Origin: Portulaca oleracea
Lineage: Eukaryota > Streptophyta > Magnoliopsida > Caryophyllales > Portulacaceae
Assembly: GCA_029582165.1 (NCBI GenBank)
Contig: CM055876.1
Coordinates: forward strand, 13,412,501 to 13,476,500
DNA length: 64,000 bases
Direction: 5' to 3'
The position numbers and the translations under genes were made by a program. Shown in pieces: positions 24,079 to 35,240 of the stretch (its first letter is position 1; each line of letters opens with the position of its first letter). The notes under the pieces were generated by a model that saw only the letters and a list, made by a program, of their open reading frames with translations, made no database searches and had not been told where the DNA came from.

Positions 24079-24328
24079 TTTTCTTTATGAAAGTACACAA
24101 TTAATGGTTTGTAATATGCCAATATTCCATCTATTTCATAGTACATTATTTTTGAGTGGGGTTAGAATAGATGGGGGTAGTAAAGATCACAATTGAAAGA
24201 CCTGGCCTTTCATTCTTTTCTGTTAAATTGATAATTTGTGGTTTTTTTAATCCTTTTTTTACAAGGGTAAACAAACACCAACTTAGGTAGTCCTTCTCTC
24301 AAATGCTATTCATAGGCATCTTCAACAA

Positions 24329-26990
24329 TTAGAGAAGACAACTCTCTATGAAAATATGAATTACAAACACTGTATTGAGAACATTATGCCCGAATCTTGC
24401 TAGCCAATCCACCACTCTATTCCCTTGACGAAAAATATGTGATATGTGGATATCAATGCAACCTTCCAATAGCTTCCAAATATCTTGAACCTGCATATTA
24501 ATCACCCATGGCATCTGAAATTCACCTTTAAGCGGCTATATTAGAACAAGATTAGCAACTTCAATTACTATGTTCTGGTATCCAACCTGAATCACGTCTC
24601 TAACAACATTTTGCATTGCAGTAGCTTCAGCAACAAGAACAAAGCTACAACCTAGATTAAAAGAGGACAACTTAAGCACCTTCCCCTGAAAATCCCTAAT
24701 GATATACTCTCCTGCCACACCGCAATGACATCTTGATCCATCAAAATTGATCTTGACCGCTCCTGGAGGTGGCGCACTCCAACGAACCCACGAAGAACTC
24801 TGGACATTCTTGTTACCACCTACATCACCACTCCCGCCCATAGACTTTGTAAACTTGTGTCTAATTCTCGACGCACAAAAGCCCATTTTGCTTGAATAAG
24901 GGAGTATTCAATTGGAACAGCTACACTATTGAAAGTAACTAAGTTCTTGGCCTTCCAAATGCTCCAACATAGGGGGCAGTTATACGGTCGATGTAGGTGG
25001 TAAAAATCATGTATCCCCTCATGAAGTACAGGGGCTGATGATAACCACCCTTACTGCTTAACAAGGTTCCAAGTTTCATAGGCATATGAACAGCGGAGAA
25101 GAATATGTTTTTCCGTTTCCTGAGCATTATTGCACATAGGACATGCAACAGAGATCTCCATACCCATATACACCAAGTTTGCTCGAATTGGCATTGCCAA
25201 GTGACACAGTTGCCCAAGAAACGTTTTCAACTTCAGTTGAATATTCAGGTCCCAAATCTATTTGAAATTCCAAGAGTTATCAAAATTAACAGGATCATTA
25301 GCCAACCAAGTAGCATATTTCATAGAAAACTGGCCATTACTTGCCCACCCCCAATAAATCCGATCCTTAAACTTGTTTTCAGAAATAGGGACTGCATTGA
25401 TTAAATTAATAGACTGTTGATTCATCATAGATCTTGGAGCGTATCGTGGTGGAATTAGATGCTTGAGTGGATGAGCTTGATGAAGATGGTGATGAATGTA
25501 GCAACCAAACCCTAGGAATGAAGCTTCCACACTAGGTATGGACTTGGGGGTAAAAGATAACCACCACAAAAAAACTATCAAACCTACCAAGAATTGATAA
25601 AGGTTGCAACCACCACAATTCTATAAAAGATTTGGCTTGAACAACACCACAGTTCTATAAAAGGATTTGGCTTGAACACCACCACAAAGTAAGCAAGATT
25701 TTGAAGTAGAGAGAACTTGAGAGAAAAAAATGTCCCGGTCATGAAGAACATCATCGCAGTCGTGACGTTCCTGTCACAGGCACGACGTTCTTATTGCTCC
25801 CAAATGTGATGCTGTCCGAGGGTTGTCACAGGCATGACGCTGGTGTCGTGGTCGCGACGCCCCTGAAATGCTCTCAAAGTGAATTTTGACCCGCCTTCCT
25901 TGATGACAAAACAACCAACCACCCTCAGGAAGTGAGCGACTAAAAGCCCTCGGGGTTGGTGAGCGCTCCCGAGCCACTCAAAGGGGCTTGAGGTTGATCC
26001 AAAGGAAGGCCAACACAAGCTTGGGGGTTCCTGGGTCTCGAGCGAATTGAACCCCCACCTGGGTGCGAGAAGATGCAACCCATTTGGCTTGGGTGAGGAG
26101 GGATGAGTATGGGCTTCGAGACTCTCCAGATCTCCAATTTTCTAAATCCCACGTTTGATCATTCTTAATAAAGTCAGACACCTTAAGATTGGTATCAACA
26201 CTATCCGGATTGGAAATTTCACTAATTTCTAACAAGCTCCACAAGCTACACCAATTATGATTCCAGAAATTAATTTTAATGCCATTACCCACCTGCCATC
26301 GTAAACCTTTAGCTAACAAAGGACGGACACTCAAGGTAGATTTCCAGCCCCATGAATCAGAAGCTTTGGAATTCAGAGAAAAAATATCTCTATCCATCAC
26401 GTACTTGGCCCGCATTTGTTCCACCCAAGGCCTGATAGCAAACATTACCTTCCACAACAACTTACTCATAAAGGCATCATTTATGGACTCAGTATTCCGT
26501 AACCCAAGCCTGCCCAATCGTTTGGGACGACAATCTTTATCTCAAGCAATCATTGGTACACCTTTATTTAAGTTGAGATCTTTCCAAAAGAAGGTTCTAC
26601 TAATTACATCTATTTGCCAAGAAGTTTCTTTCAGGATTCGAAAGAATTGCAATGTATGATTCAAAATGGATTCTAAATGGGATTGTATAAGAGTTACCTT
26701 CCTCGTTTCGGAAAATGTTTTTTCTTTCCAAGTCTGGAGCTTTGTGGCAACGTTACTTACAAGGTGCGTAAAGGTAGTTTATGTTGGATGACCCTTAAAG
26801 GTAGTTTACTTGCCTACACTATTAGATTGGTTAATCCAAAAGGCGCCAAATACCAATTTTTTTTTTTAATTTTTATCTCTGTAGAAGCATTCTTTGAAAA
26901 GATCGTATCAGATTTATGAAAATTAATTAATTTTTCTGAGTTAGCGCAAAAGCGATCCAAAATGGACTTCATGGGCCCTTTTTCTTTCAA
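24329..26990 (-). pseudogene. LINE ORF2 fragment: RT end, zf-RVT, RNase H
   Basis: The pieces in order on the minus strand are as follows. An RT C-terminal block holds ILDRFCANSEKLINFHKS near 26930. A block with GRLGLRNTESINDAFMSKLL follows (26517 and down). A zf-RVT block has GQFSMKYATWLAND near 25310 and CAIMLRKRKNIFFS near 25120. The last block has KINFDGSR near 24750, the start of the RNase H-like domain usual at the end of plant LINE ORF2. Stops and frameshifts separate all pieces, and the lone LTR splits the zf-RVT region. Confidence 0.8.
25435..26128 (-). repeat. Lone LTR inserted in the LINE, 5-bp target duplication GATCT
   Basis: The insert runs TGGAG...CTCCA, so it has TG...CA ends with a 5-bp terminal inversion. 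It is flanked on both sides by GATCT (25430-25434 and 26129-26133). Removing the insert and one GATCT rejoins the LINE reading in frame (ENW-RS-MMN on the minus strand), which confirms the boundaries. No internal domain remains, so it is probably a product of LTR-LTR recombination. Its strand is not certain. It contains variant palindromic words such as GTCACAGGCACGAC and GTCGTGGTCGCGAC. Confidence 0.8.
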
Positions 26991-27000
26991 AAATAAAAAG

Positions 27001-27135
27001 GGAAATTGGATTCTAATAATATGAACTTTTGGCCATATAAGACTTAATAATACGAACTTTCGATTCAGTGATGAATAATATGAACTTTGACCCCCTGTTG
27101 CCCCCAGTAACACGCCATCGAGTTAACATTTTCTT
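27001..27135. mobile_element. Mutator-type terminal sequence upstream of the GRF gene
   Basis: The sequence starts GGAAATTGGATTCTAATAA directly after the LINE fragment. This matches the outer end of the element at 22279-23889 and is followed by a similar pattern of repeated TAATA..GAAC words. No partner end or repeat of the flanking 9-mer AATAAAAAG was found before 28340. The right side was probably lost to the retroelements there. Confidence 0.5.
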
Positions 27136-27430
27136 GGCTCGTCGGCGAAATGAGCTGGCGGTAGCGTCACGTTTCCTTTGTTGTTTGAGCATGCCATGTC
27201 AGCCATTGACTTAAAAAATCGCCACGTCACTCAATTTTTCCCTCCTTCCCTCTGTTTCTCTCTCATTCTGATAATATTTCATCAACTACCATTATTTCAG
27301 AAAATTAACTCCCCTTTCTTTTCCTCCATCTCCATCCTTCATCGTTACTCTTCACAGCCCAGATCTAGGTCTCAAATTTTTTTGCTCATCTTCTCCAAAT
27401 CTCTCTCCTCTAATTTTGAATTTCGAACTG

Positions 27431-28036
27431 ATGAAGTCAGAAGGAGGTTCGAGTGGGGCGTCCTCTGGGTTAAATGCGAACGATGGACGCATAAAGTGTG
27501 AACATGGTATCCGTACTGTGCATAAGATTTGTCGAAGGGGAGACAATGCTGGGTTAGGCTTCTATGGATGTCCAATGTGGAAGGTAAACCCTAAAATTTT
27601 TGGTTTTGGTTAGGGATTTTCGTATATGAGGGATGGGGGTTGAAATTAAGGTTTTTTTTTGGATTTTGGGTTTGGGTTTGGTTTTTCCAGAACATGAACT
27701 AACTACTGGTTCTGGTTTCAGTCGAAACACCTTGATTGTGGATTCTTCAAATGGGGAAAGGATTTGGTCGGGGAAGTTGAAATTGGTTTGGTGGAGAAGA
27801 ACAAGATGATGAAGGAGAGGATTGACCAATTGATGTGTGAAATTGGAATAGTTGCACACTTGAAGGAGGAGAATTTGGCCTTGAAGAAGAAACTTACAAA
27901 GGAGAAAGAGAAGAGAATGAAGGCACAAGAAGAAATTGTCATGTTGAAGAAGAAGGCCTTTAACAGGTCTGCCATGGAGGTTTCTGGAATAGTATTTGGG
28001 ATGTTGCTGGTTGTTCTAATTTCAAAGAGGATGTAA
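27431..28036 (+). CDS. GRF-type zinc-finger, coiled-coil, tail-anchored small protein (At4g04775-like)
   Basis: Two exons, 27431-27583 and 27722-28036, are joined in phase 0 across a GT-AG intron of 138 bp, giving 155 aa. The GRF zinc finger lies at residues about 21-62. Its likely ligands are C23, H25, C47 and C57, with GLGFYGC and CGFFKW blocks; the intron splits it. In this family GRF fingers are thought to bind nucleic acid, but no function is known for these small plant proteins. Residues about 75-130 are a Lys/Glu-rich coiled coil. The last 20 residues contain a hydrophobic segment (about 139-152) followed by SKRM, so the protein may be tail-anchored. The frame is intact. Mutator-type terminal sequence lies 430 bp upstream, so the gene may sit inside a transposon or be captured by it. 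Confidence 0.75.
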
Positions 28037-28339
28037 GCATTGGGTGGGTACAAAGTCAGGTTTTGAATCTGGACTTTGTGGGGTAGTATAGTGTGGGTAG
28101 TGTTGATTTTGTTGATGTAAGCATGTCGATGTAAGCATTTGGGTGGGTAGCTATTATAATTTGGTGAACAATGAATTGTATATTGAATGAATGAATCTGT
28201 TGCATTAATTGTCATATGTATGTTGCACAATTAAGTTGGATACAAACTGATATATTTGTTGTTAGTAACTGAGTTGTTGAACTTGAGAATTTGTGACAGA
28301 AACAGTTTGTCCATCACATCAAATTTAAAACTTCATGTT
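28037..28339. other. 3' flank of the GRF gene
   Basis: AT-rich DNA expected to hold the 3' UTR of the GRF gene. No other gene is visible. It ends where gypsy LTR sequence begins. Confidence 0.5.
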
Positions 28340-28587
28340 ATTCAGTCAGATAGAAAGCTCTTTGAATGATATTCCTTTGGCTCTAGGATTATTTGAATCA
28401 TCTTCCTTTGGCTCTAGGATGACTTTTCCAATAGCTTCATGGATCTTAAGATATAGAGAAAAGTATCGAGTTGCACTTGATGAAGTCATTCGATTTTGAG
28501 AGAGATGTGAGTGATTGAAGCTCTTCCTGCATGTAAGCGAGTATTTGGTTCCCATGATGTGTATTTGGGACCAAATATACATCACCA
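28340..28587 (-). repeat. Truncated LTR of the C family
   Basis: On the minus strand it starts TGATGTATATTTGGTCCC at 28587, the start of the LTR at 30541, and follows that LTR for about 248 bp before stopping. It lies within the internal region of element A and points the same way as A. Confidence 0.7.
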
Positions 28588-28639
28588 CTGGATGGTGTAA
28601 GGTGCTGGATGAGGATAGGTTTGAAATTCAGCTTTTGCA

Positions 28640-30031
28640 CCACATTCTATGAGGCTGCATTGGTACAATTGCCTCCATCAATAATCAAGGAATAGATCTT
28701 CCCATGAACAGTGCATCTAGTTTGAAAAATATTCTCCCTCTGCTCAGTTTCCTCATCAACTGTTGTACTGCTAAGGACCCTCATGATCACCAACATTTCA
28801 CCCTCATCAGGACTGGCCTCAACTTCCTCTTCATCATACACAGGATCTCCTTCAGGTTCATCAAATTGTTCCTCCTCAACAACTGACTCAGGTTCAACAA
28901 ACAGTGCTGCTTGATATTCTGCTAAGGTCACAACTCTTCTGTTTGGACATTCTGATGCTAGATGTCCAAGTCCTTGACATCTAAAACATCTCCTCTCAGG
29001 GAATGGTCGATTGGTAGAGACTGGGGTTCTTTGTGGGGGATTTTGGGATTGTGTTTGAGGTGGTTTAGGGGCTGGATATCTGGTTTGTGGTTGTGGGGAT
29101 GGATAGGTTCTTTGAGGTGGGTTATAGGATTTGTGGTAATGGCCTGATTTGGTTTGAGGATAGGTTTTGGCTGGGTACTTGCTTCCATACTCCTTCCTTT
29201 GGGCCTTCTTCTGTTGTTCCACCTTATGAGCTAAAGAACTCAGCTCATCAAGTGAATTATACACCTGAAGCTCGACGACATTCTTGATGTTTTTTTTCAA
29301 TCCTGCAAGATAGCTCACATAGGTCTGAACTTCATTCTCCTTCATGTTACACATCCACAGTAGATGCTGAAACTCCTTGGTATACTCCTCAACAGATTTG
29401 CTACCCTGGACCAAGTGTTGAAGCTTGAAATAATTCTCCTTCATGTAACTTTCAGGTAGGAACTTCTCCTTGAGCTTCTGTCTCATTTCAACCCATGTAC
29501 TGACCTTAGGTTCATCTATCTCCTCTCTCTTCCTTTGCAAGTTATTCCACCATGTAGATGCATATTTTTTCAACTTCAATGCAACCAACTTCACCTTGTT
29601 CTCCTCAGATAACTTCCTCAAATCAAACACTCTCTCCACTGTTTGCAACAATCCAAGAACACATCAGAATCTAACTCTCCTACATACTCAGGAATATCTA
29701 TTTTGAAATCCAACTTCTTAACTCTTCTATCCTCCCTCCTTTCTTCTCTTGTACTCCTACTCCTAAATTCTCCTCCACTACTCCTAGGTGACCTTCTTAC
29801 ATACTTCCTTCTTCTGTGATACCTAGGTCCTCTGCCTCCTCTCCCAATTTCACTAAAAGGGTTCTCCTGTTCTTCAAATTCCACATCAGATTCTCCATTA
29901 AGTCTATTTCTGTGCAAGCTCATATAATATTGCAACTGATCACTCACAAATTTCAGTTTCCCCTCCAATTCCTCCTTCTCCCCCAAGGCTTGTTCTGCTA
30001 CTTCCTGAGGTCTTTTACTACAACCCGACAT
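28640..30031 (-). pseudogene. gag-protease fragment of element A, frameshifted
   Basis: It starts at the ATG at 30031. The frame 29618-30031 holds an Arg-rich stretch and the beginning of the gag core. A one-base shift near 29640 moves the reading to 28647-29651. That frame holds the gag core (about residues 1-150), a Pro-rich linker, and an intact knuckle CFRCQGLGHLASEC. An acidic linker and the protease block SLIIDGGNCTN follow. The reading ends at a TAG where element B has CAG. It encoded the capsid protein and part of the protease. Confidence 0.8.
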
Positions 30032-30082
30032 TATGAACTACACAAATAACACACACAAACCTTCCTCCAAGATGAAACTCAT

Positions 30083-30093
30083 CTCTGATACCA
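30083..30093 (-). promoter_or_regulatory. Primer-binding site of element A (initiator tRNA-Met type)
   Basis: On the minus strand the site reads TGGTATCAGAG, complementary to the 3' end of plant initiator tRNA-Met. It lies four bases inside the LTR end at 30098. Confidence 0.8.
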
Positions 30094-30097
30094 ATTA

Positions 30098-30540
30098 TGA
30101 TGTATGTAAGTTCGCTAAGATCAGAGTATTGACCTCACAGTACACCACATTAACACTTATCACACACAATCTGGCCTCACAACAGAGAATCAAACACAAA
30201 TACACCCAAAGAAGACCTCACATAGAAAATCAACAATAACCTCCTCAAAACAGAGCACAAACGCCAATGAACAAAAGGATGAAATGGATGATGATGAAAT
30301 GATGATCGGATGAACAAACTTACAATCAAACAGTAACCGAAGATAGTCTTGAGGCTCGGTGTCTGAGCCCACAGCTAGAACTTCAAGGGCAATGGACTGG
30401 ATGACCTCAATGGATACAGGCACACCACCATCGAGATTACCAAGCTCTACACCCTCCACAAGGATTGCCAAATCCTTGATACTGTAGTAGAATTAACCAA
30501 GGTTGAGAGTTTAACGTCACTCACAAACAAGAGGCTCAGT
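30098..30540 (-). repeat. 5' LTR of element A, truncated by element C
   Basis: It begins TGATGTATGTAAG on the plus strand and matches the B LTRs at 39272 and 44932 for its whole length. It stops at 30540, where the C LTR begins. Confidence 0.8.
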
Positions 30541-30768
30541 TGATGTATATTTGGTCCCAAATACACATCATGGGAGCCAAATACAAGCTTACATTGAAAA
30601 GGAGCTTCAATCACTCACATCACTCTCACATATGGATGACTTCATCAAGTACAATCAGATACTTTGCTTTATATCTCAAGAACCATAAAGCTATTGAGAA
30701 AGACACCCTAGAGCCGAATGTTCTACATCAAAAGAGCTTTCCAATGGCTTTTGAATCCTGAAGATTGG

Positions 30769-32129
30769 TGATGGAAATCAGTCCACTTCCAATCAAGAAA
30801 TTCAAATCATTTACAAAGAAGTGGAACGGGCCATAGAAGAAGGGTACAACGTGGAAGTCCAAAGGCCTATTCATCTAGTGTGCAACTTATTCCAAGAGGA
30901 TGTCCAAACATCCTAAAGATTGGGCCAATCCCCACGCCAGGCCCAAGGAGAGCACGTCCAAATTCAAGAAATACAAGTCCAATTTATTAATCTTGATTTT
31001 TGGATGTAATTTATTTAATTATAGTTTTTAATAGTTTTGGTGTGTTTTAATTATTTTAGAATAATGTAAGATGACAAGTGATTTATAAACTTGATCATCC
31101 TAGGTTTATTATTTCGTGTGGTTTAGTAGGACTAGGCGTCACTTTTAAAGAATCCTAGAAAGATTTGGCTATTTTGTAACTAATCCAAATTGGATTAGGA
31201 AAGCCAAACCATTTAGGATAAGGTTAGTTGTAAGAAACTCACCCTAGGATAAGGATTCTAATCCAAGGGAGAGTAGTAGGATAGCGTCTAGATTGGGGAA
31301 TTCTACTTGGACACGCCAAGTAGGAGTCCTAGTCCCTTAAGGACTCTCCTAGTATAAATAGGATTGTAGCCTCTCAATGCAAACAACACCTTTTGAATTA
31401 TGAATATAGTTAAGCTTTTAGCTTTCCCCCGAGTGTTTGGATAAACTCTCAACCCTTTTCTTCTATTGTAAGTTGGCATGACACCCAAGTGGTTAGGAAG
31501 AGCTTGATCCTAGGTTGCGGTCTAGATCAAGTTAGCCCTAGGTTGTCTATCTTGTGGATTCAAGTTAGAAACCTAGTTCTATCCGTTCTTACCTTTCTGT
31601 CAATACAGTTAAGGTAATTACATTGTTAGCTTTCTGCCAATACAGTTAAGTCACAACCCAAACCTATCTCTTACCCCTTTAAACCACACGCTACTTCTTA
31701 CCTCCCTCACCCCCACAAAACGTCCCACTCCCTCCGATCATAAAATCACATTCTCTCTTTTTCGCTCTCCATAACAACTTTCAACCAAACTCTCTCTCTC
31801 GTCCAACAATCTTCATCCCTCTCTCGTCTCTCCCACGCCACACGCCAACCTCCTCTCTCCCCCTCGAAATTCACGTCAACCCCCTCCATATTTCCACCCA
31901 AGAATCATTCATCCTTTCTCCTTTTTCCTGTTCAAGATTCACTCTCTCTTGAATCTTGAAACTACAAAAGCCCTCACGGCAAAATAACCTCCACAAGTCC
32001 CCTTTTCATGAGAATTACTCCCCTCTTTTCCACCCTAATCTCGTGAACCATCCCACTTCTCTGTTTGGTTACACGTGATGTTTCATGTATTATTGGATTA
32101 AGGTTCTTTCTTGATCCGGTAATACATCA
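30769..32129 (+). repeat. 5' LTR of element D
   Basis: It starts TGATGGAAATCAG and ends AATACATCA. A TATA box (TATAAATA) is at 31353-31360. The CT-rich stretch at about 31690-31960 is probably the leader of the transcript. Confidence 0.88.
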
Positions 32130-32418
32130 AAAGTGGTATTAGAGCTCTAGGTTGAGTGTAAACCAAACACGTAACCTTTGATCCCAATAGCTTAACGTGC
32201 AAGTCTAAAGCTTAACCTGCAAGTCTAGAATATTGACCAGCAAGTCCAAAGCTTAAACCTGCAAGCCCAAACACATAACCTTCAAACCTTCAGTACTAAC
32301 CTGTACCCTAAACTCCACAAACAGCCTAAACACATTACCCCTCCTTATCCAACGTCACTTTGGACGTTCCAACCCTGCCAACGTCACTCTGTGTTTAGCT
32401 CCACTTAAAATCCCTGCT
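32130..32418 (+). other. Leader of element D with short repeats
   Basis: This stretch between primer site and coding region contains four imperfect copies of a CCTGCAAGTCTAAAGCTTAA-like word (32196-32275). No gag is present. Confidence 0.6.
32134..32146 (+). promoter_or_regulatory. Primer-binding site of element D (variant of the tRNA-Met site)
   Basis: The site reads TGGTATTAGAGCT, one base different from the usual TGGTATCAGAGC. The same change is present in element G. Confidence 0.75.
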
Positions 32419-35240
32419 ATGTCTGCTGAACATCATGAGTTCAGTGAACATAGAGAGATCATTCTCTTAGACCTAAACACAGATCCCAACCACAAAAATT
32501 CCCCAACTGACGTCCCACCTCTTGAAGCAGACGTCCATCCCCTTGTCCCTCCTCTTCTGGAACAATACCCTCATGTGTTTCCTTAAGAGATGCCTCCAAG
32601 TTTACCACCTGAACGAGACATTCAGCATAAGATTGATCTAATCCCGGGATCAGTCTTACCTAACAAACCTAAATACAGGATGAACCCTAGCGACACACAG
32701 GAGATCCAAAGACAAGTTGACGACCTTCTAGCAAAGGGTATGATACGGGAAAGTCTTAGTCCATGCGCCGTTCCAGCGTTATTGGTCCCAAAGAAGGATG
32801 GAAGTCAACGAATGTGTATCGACTGCAGGGCCATCAACAAGATCACTATCAAGTATAGGTTTCCTATTCCTAGACTTGAAGATCTACTGGACGAGCTATA
32901 TGGTGCCCAAGTATTTTCAAAAATTGATCTTAGAAGCGGGTACTATCAGATTCGAATTCAAGCCGGAGATGAGTGGAAAACTGCATTCAAAACTAAAGGA
33001 GGTCTCTATGAATGGTTAGTCATGCCTTTTGGACTAACTAATGCTCCTTCTACTTTTATCAGACTAATGAATCAGGTGCTGAAGCCCCTTATCGGCAAGT
33101 GTGTTGTTGTCTACTTCGACGATATACTTGTATACAGCAAGAGTGAGGAGGAACACGTTCAACACCTCACTTCAGTACTTGATCTGCTAGCTCACGAAAG
33201 GCTCTATGGGAATCTCGCTAAGTGCCACTTCTTCACCAACAACTTAGTCTTTCTTGGCTATGTACTCTCGGCTGATGGGATACAGGTTGATAAAGAGAAA
33301 ATCAAAGCAATCAAAGAGTGGCCTACACCAGCTAGTATTCACGACATCAGGAGTTTCCACGGCCTAGCTTCCTTCTACAGGAGGTTTATGAAGAACTTCA
33401 GTTCAATTATGGCGCCCATGACCGACCATCAAGAGCAAGGAGTTCGATTGACGCCCACAAAGACAACGTTGAAACTATCAAAAATCAACTCTACACCGCC
33501 CCTGTTCTTGCCCTACCAAGCTTTGACAAAAATTTTGAAGTGGAGTGCGATGCTTCTGGAGTTGGAATTGGAGTAGTCTTATCACAGGAAGGTCGGCTCT
33601 TGGCCTACTACAGCGAAAAACTCAGTGATGCCCGGAAAAAGTACATCACGTACGACAAGGAGTTCTATGCTATTATTCGTGCCCTAGAACATTGGCGACA
33701 TTATCTTATTGGCCACGAGTTTATTCTGCATAGCGACCATGAGGCATTGAAGTATATTCAGGGCCAACATAAATTAAACCCGCGCCATGCTAAGTGGGTT
33801 GAATTTATCCAAGCTTATCATTTCGTCATTCAGCACAAAGCCGGCCACCTGAATAAGGGAGCAGATGCACTTTCTCGACGTCATTTGCTCCTTCAAGTCC
33901 TTGATTCACGTGTGATAGGGCTTGAACACATCAAAGATCTCTATGAAGAAGATGTAGATTTCAAGAAGATCTATGGAGACTGCAAGAAGCACCCCAACGA
34001 CCAGTATCACGTGGAGCATGGCTTCTTATTTCATGGAAATCAGCTGTGTATTCCTAGAAGCAGTCTTAGAGAGCTTCTTATCTTAGAAGTTCATGGAGGA
34101 AGTCTAGAAGAACACTTCGGTATTGAGAAGACCTATCTGATGCTGAAAGAACACTATTTTTGGCCACACATGGTCAAGGACGTCGAGCATATGGTTAGAA
34201 GGTGTTCTCCTTGCAACATATCGAAGAGTCACGTACTTCCCCAAGGGTTATACATGCCCTTGCCCATCCCTGAAGGTCCTTGGGAAGATATTAGTCTCGA
34301 TTTCATTGTGGGACTTCCTAAGACTCAACGTGGGAAGGATTCAATCATGGTGGTTGTTGATCGATTTTTAAAGATGGCTCACTTTATCCCATGCCACACC
34401 ACCTATGATGCAGTTAGAGTGGAAGATTTATATTTCCAAGAAGTCGTTCGGCTCCATGGAATACCTAGAACTATGGTCTCGGATTGAGATGCAAAGTTCC
34501 TTAGCCACTTTTGGGTTACTCTTTGGAAGAAGATAGGAACCAAGCTCAAATTCAGCACCGTCTGTCACCCACAGACTGACGGTCAAACTGAGGTCACCAA
34601 CCGGACCCTTGGCTCACTGTTGAGGTCCTTGGTGAACAAGAACAAGAAAGGGTGGGATACTCTTCTCCCACATGCTGAATTTGCATTCAACAGGGCTCCA
34701 AGCAAGGCAACAGGTCGTTCACCCTTCCAAGTCATTTATGGAAGGAACCCAACCACACCAATGGACCTCACGCCAATCAACAGCTCCATAAGGTTCAGCC
34801 ATGAAGCCCAAAAATGAGCCCAAGAGATTCAGAAGCTTCATGAGGAAGTCAAAGAGAAAATAGCTAAGTATACTCAATCTGTTTCAGACTTAGCTAACAA
34901 GAAAAGAAAAAGGGTTATTTTTCAACCAGGAGATCTAGTATGGGTTCACTTGAAGAAAGAGAGGTTCTCCTCCAAGAGGAAAGGAAAGTTAGTTCCTAGA
35001 GCTGATGGTCCTTTTGAAGTTGTGGAAAGAGTTGGAGATAATGCATACAAACTAGCACTAAATGAAGACTATGGAGGAAGTGCTACTTTCAACGTTGCTG
35101 ATTTGAAACACTACTATAATGAAAATGAAGACCTCCCTAGTTTGAGGACAAACTCTTCTCAACAAGGGGGAATGATGGAAATCAGTCCACTTCCAATCAA
35201 GAAATTCAAATCATTTACAAAGAAGTGGAACGGGCCCTAG
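32419..35240 (+). pseudogene. pol of element D: RT, RNase H, integrase, with stops and one frameshift
   Basis: The reading starts at the ATG at 32419 in the linker between protease and RT, and meets a TAA at 32584 (TTT-CCT-TAA). RT (32590 to about 33430) is otherwise whole, with YFDD near residue 176 of that frame. A frameshift near 33430 leads to the RNase H and integrase frame (from 33540), which keeps the HHCC zinc region and the first integrase Asp. A TGA at 34485 stands where element B has Arg in the second catalytic block (VSD-R-D). Another TGA lies at 34815. The integrase tail (from about 34818) reads across the LTR start at 35173 to a stop at 35240. Confidence 0.88.
35158..35172 (+). 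promoter_or_regulatory. Polypurine tract of element D
   Basis: The purine run AACAAGGGGGAA lies directly before the 3' LTR and would prime second-strand synthesis. Confidence 0.75.

Larger units (their letters stand above)
24262..27000 (-). mobile_element. LINE (L1-like) 3' half, with a nested lone LTR
   Basis: On the minus strand this reads from the end of an RT (about 26800-27000), through zf-RVT (25978-26517 and 24939-25420), to an RNase H-like domain (24329-24886). The 3' end is near 24262, where two T-runs on the plus strand correspond to an A-rich tail. The left half of the element is absent; it stops where the Mutator-type end begins at 27001. Frames are broken repeatedly. A 694-bp LTR is inserted at 25435-26128. 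Confidence 0.85.
28588..30540 (-). mobile_element. Element A: CRM-like Ty3/gypsy fragment (gag, part of protease, part of LTR)
   Basis: The minus-strand order is LTR (30098-30540), primer site, gag, and start of protease. Sequence is close to element B throughout. The LTR is cut at 30541 by insertion of element C. The pol side is lost at 28588, where a C-family LTR fragment begins. This is the outermost and thus the oldest element of the nest visible here. Confidence 0.8.
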
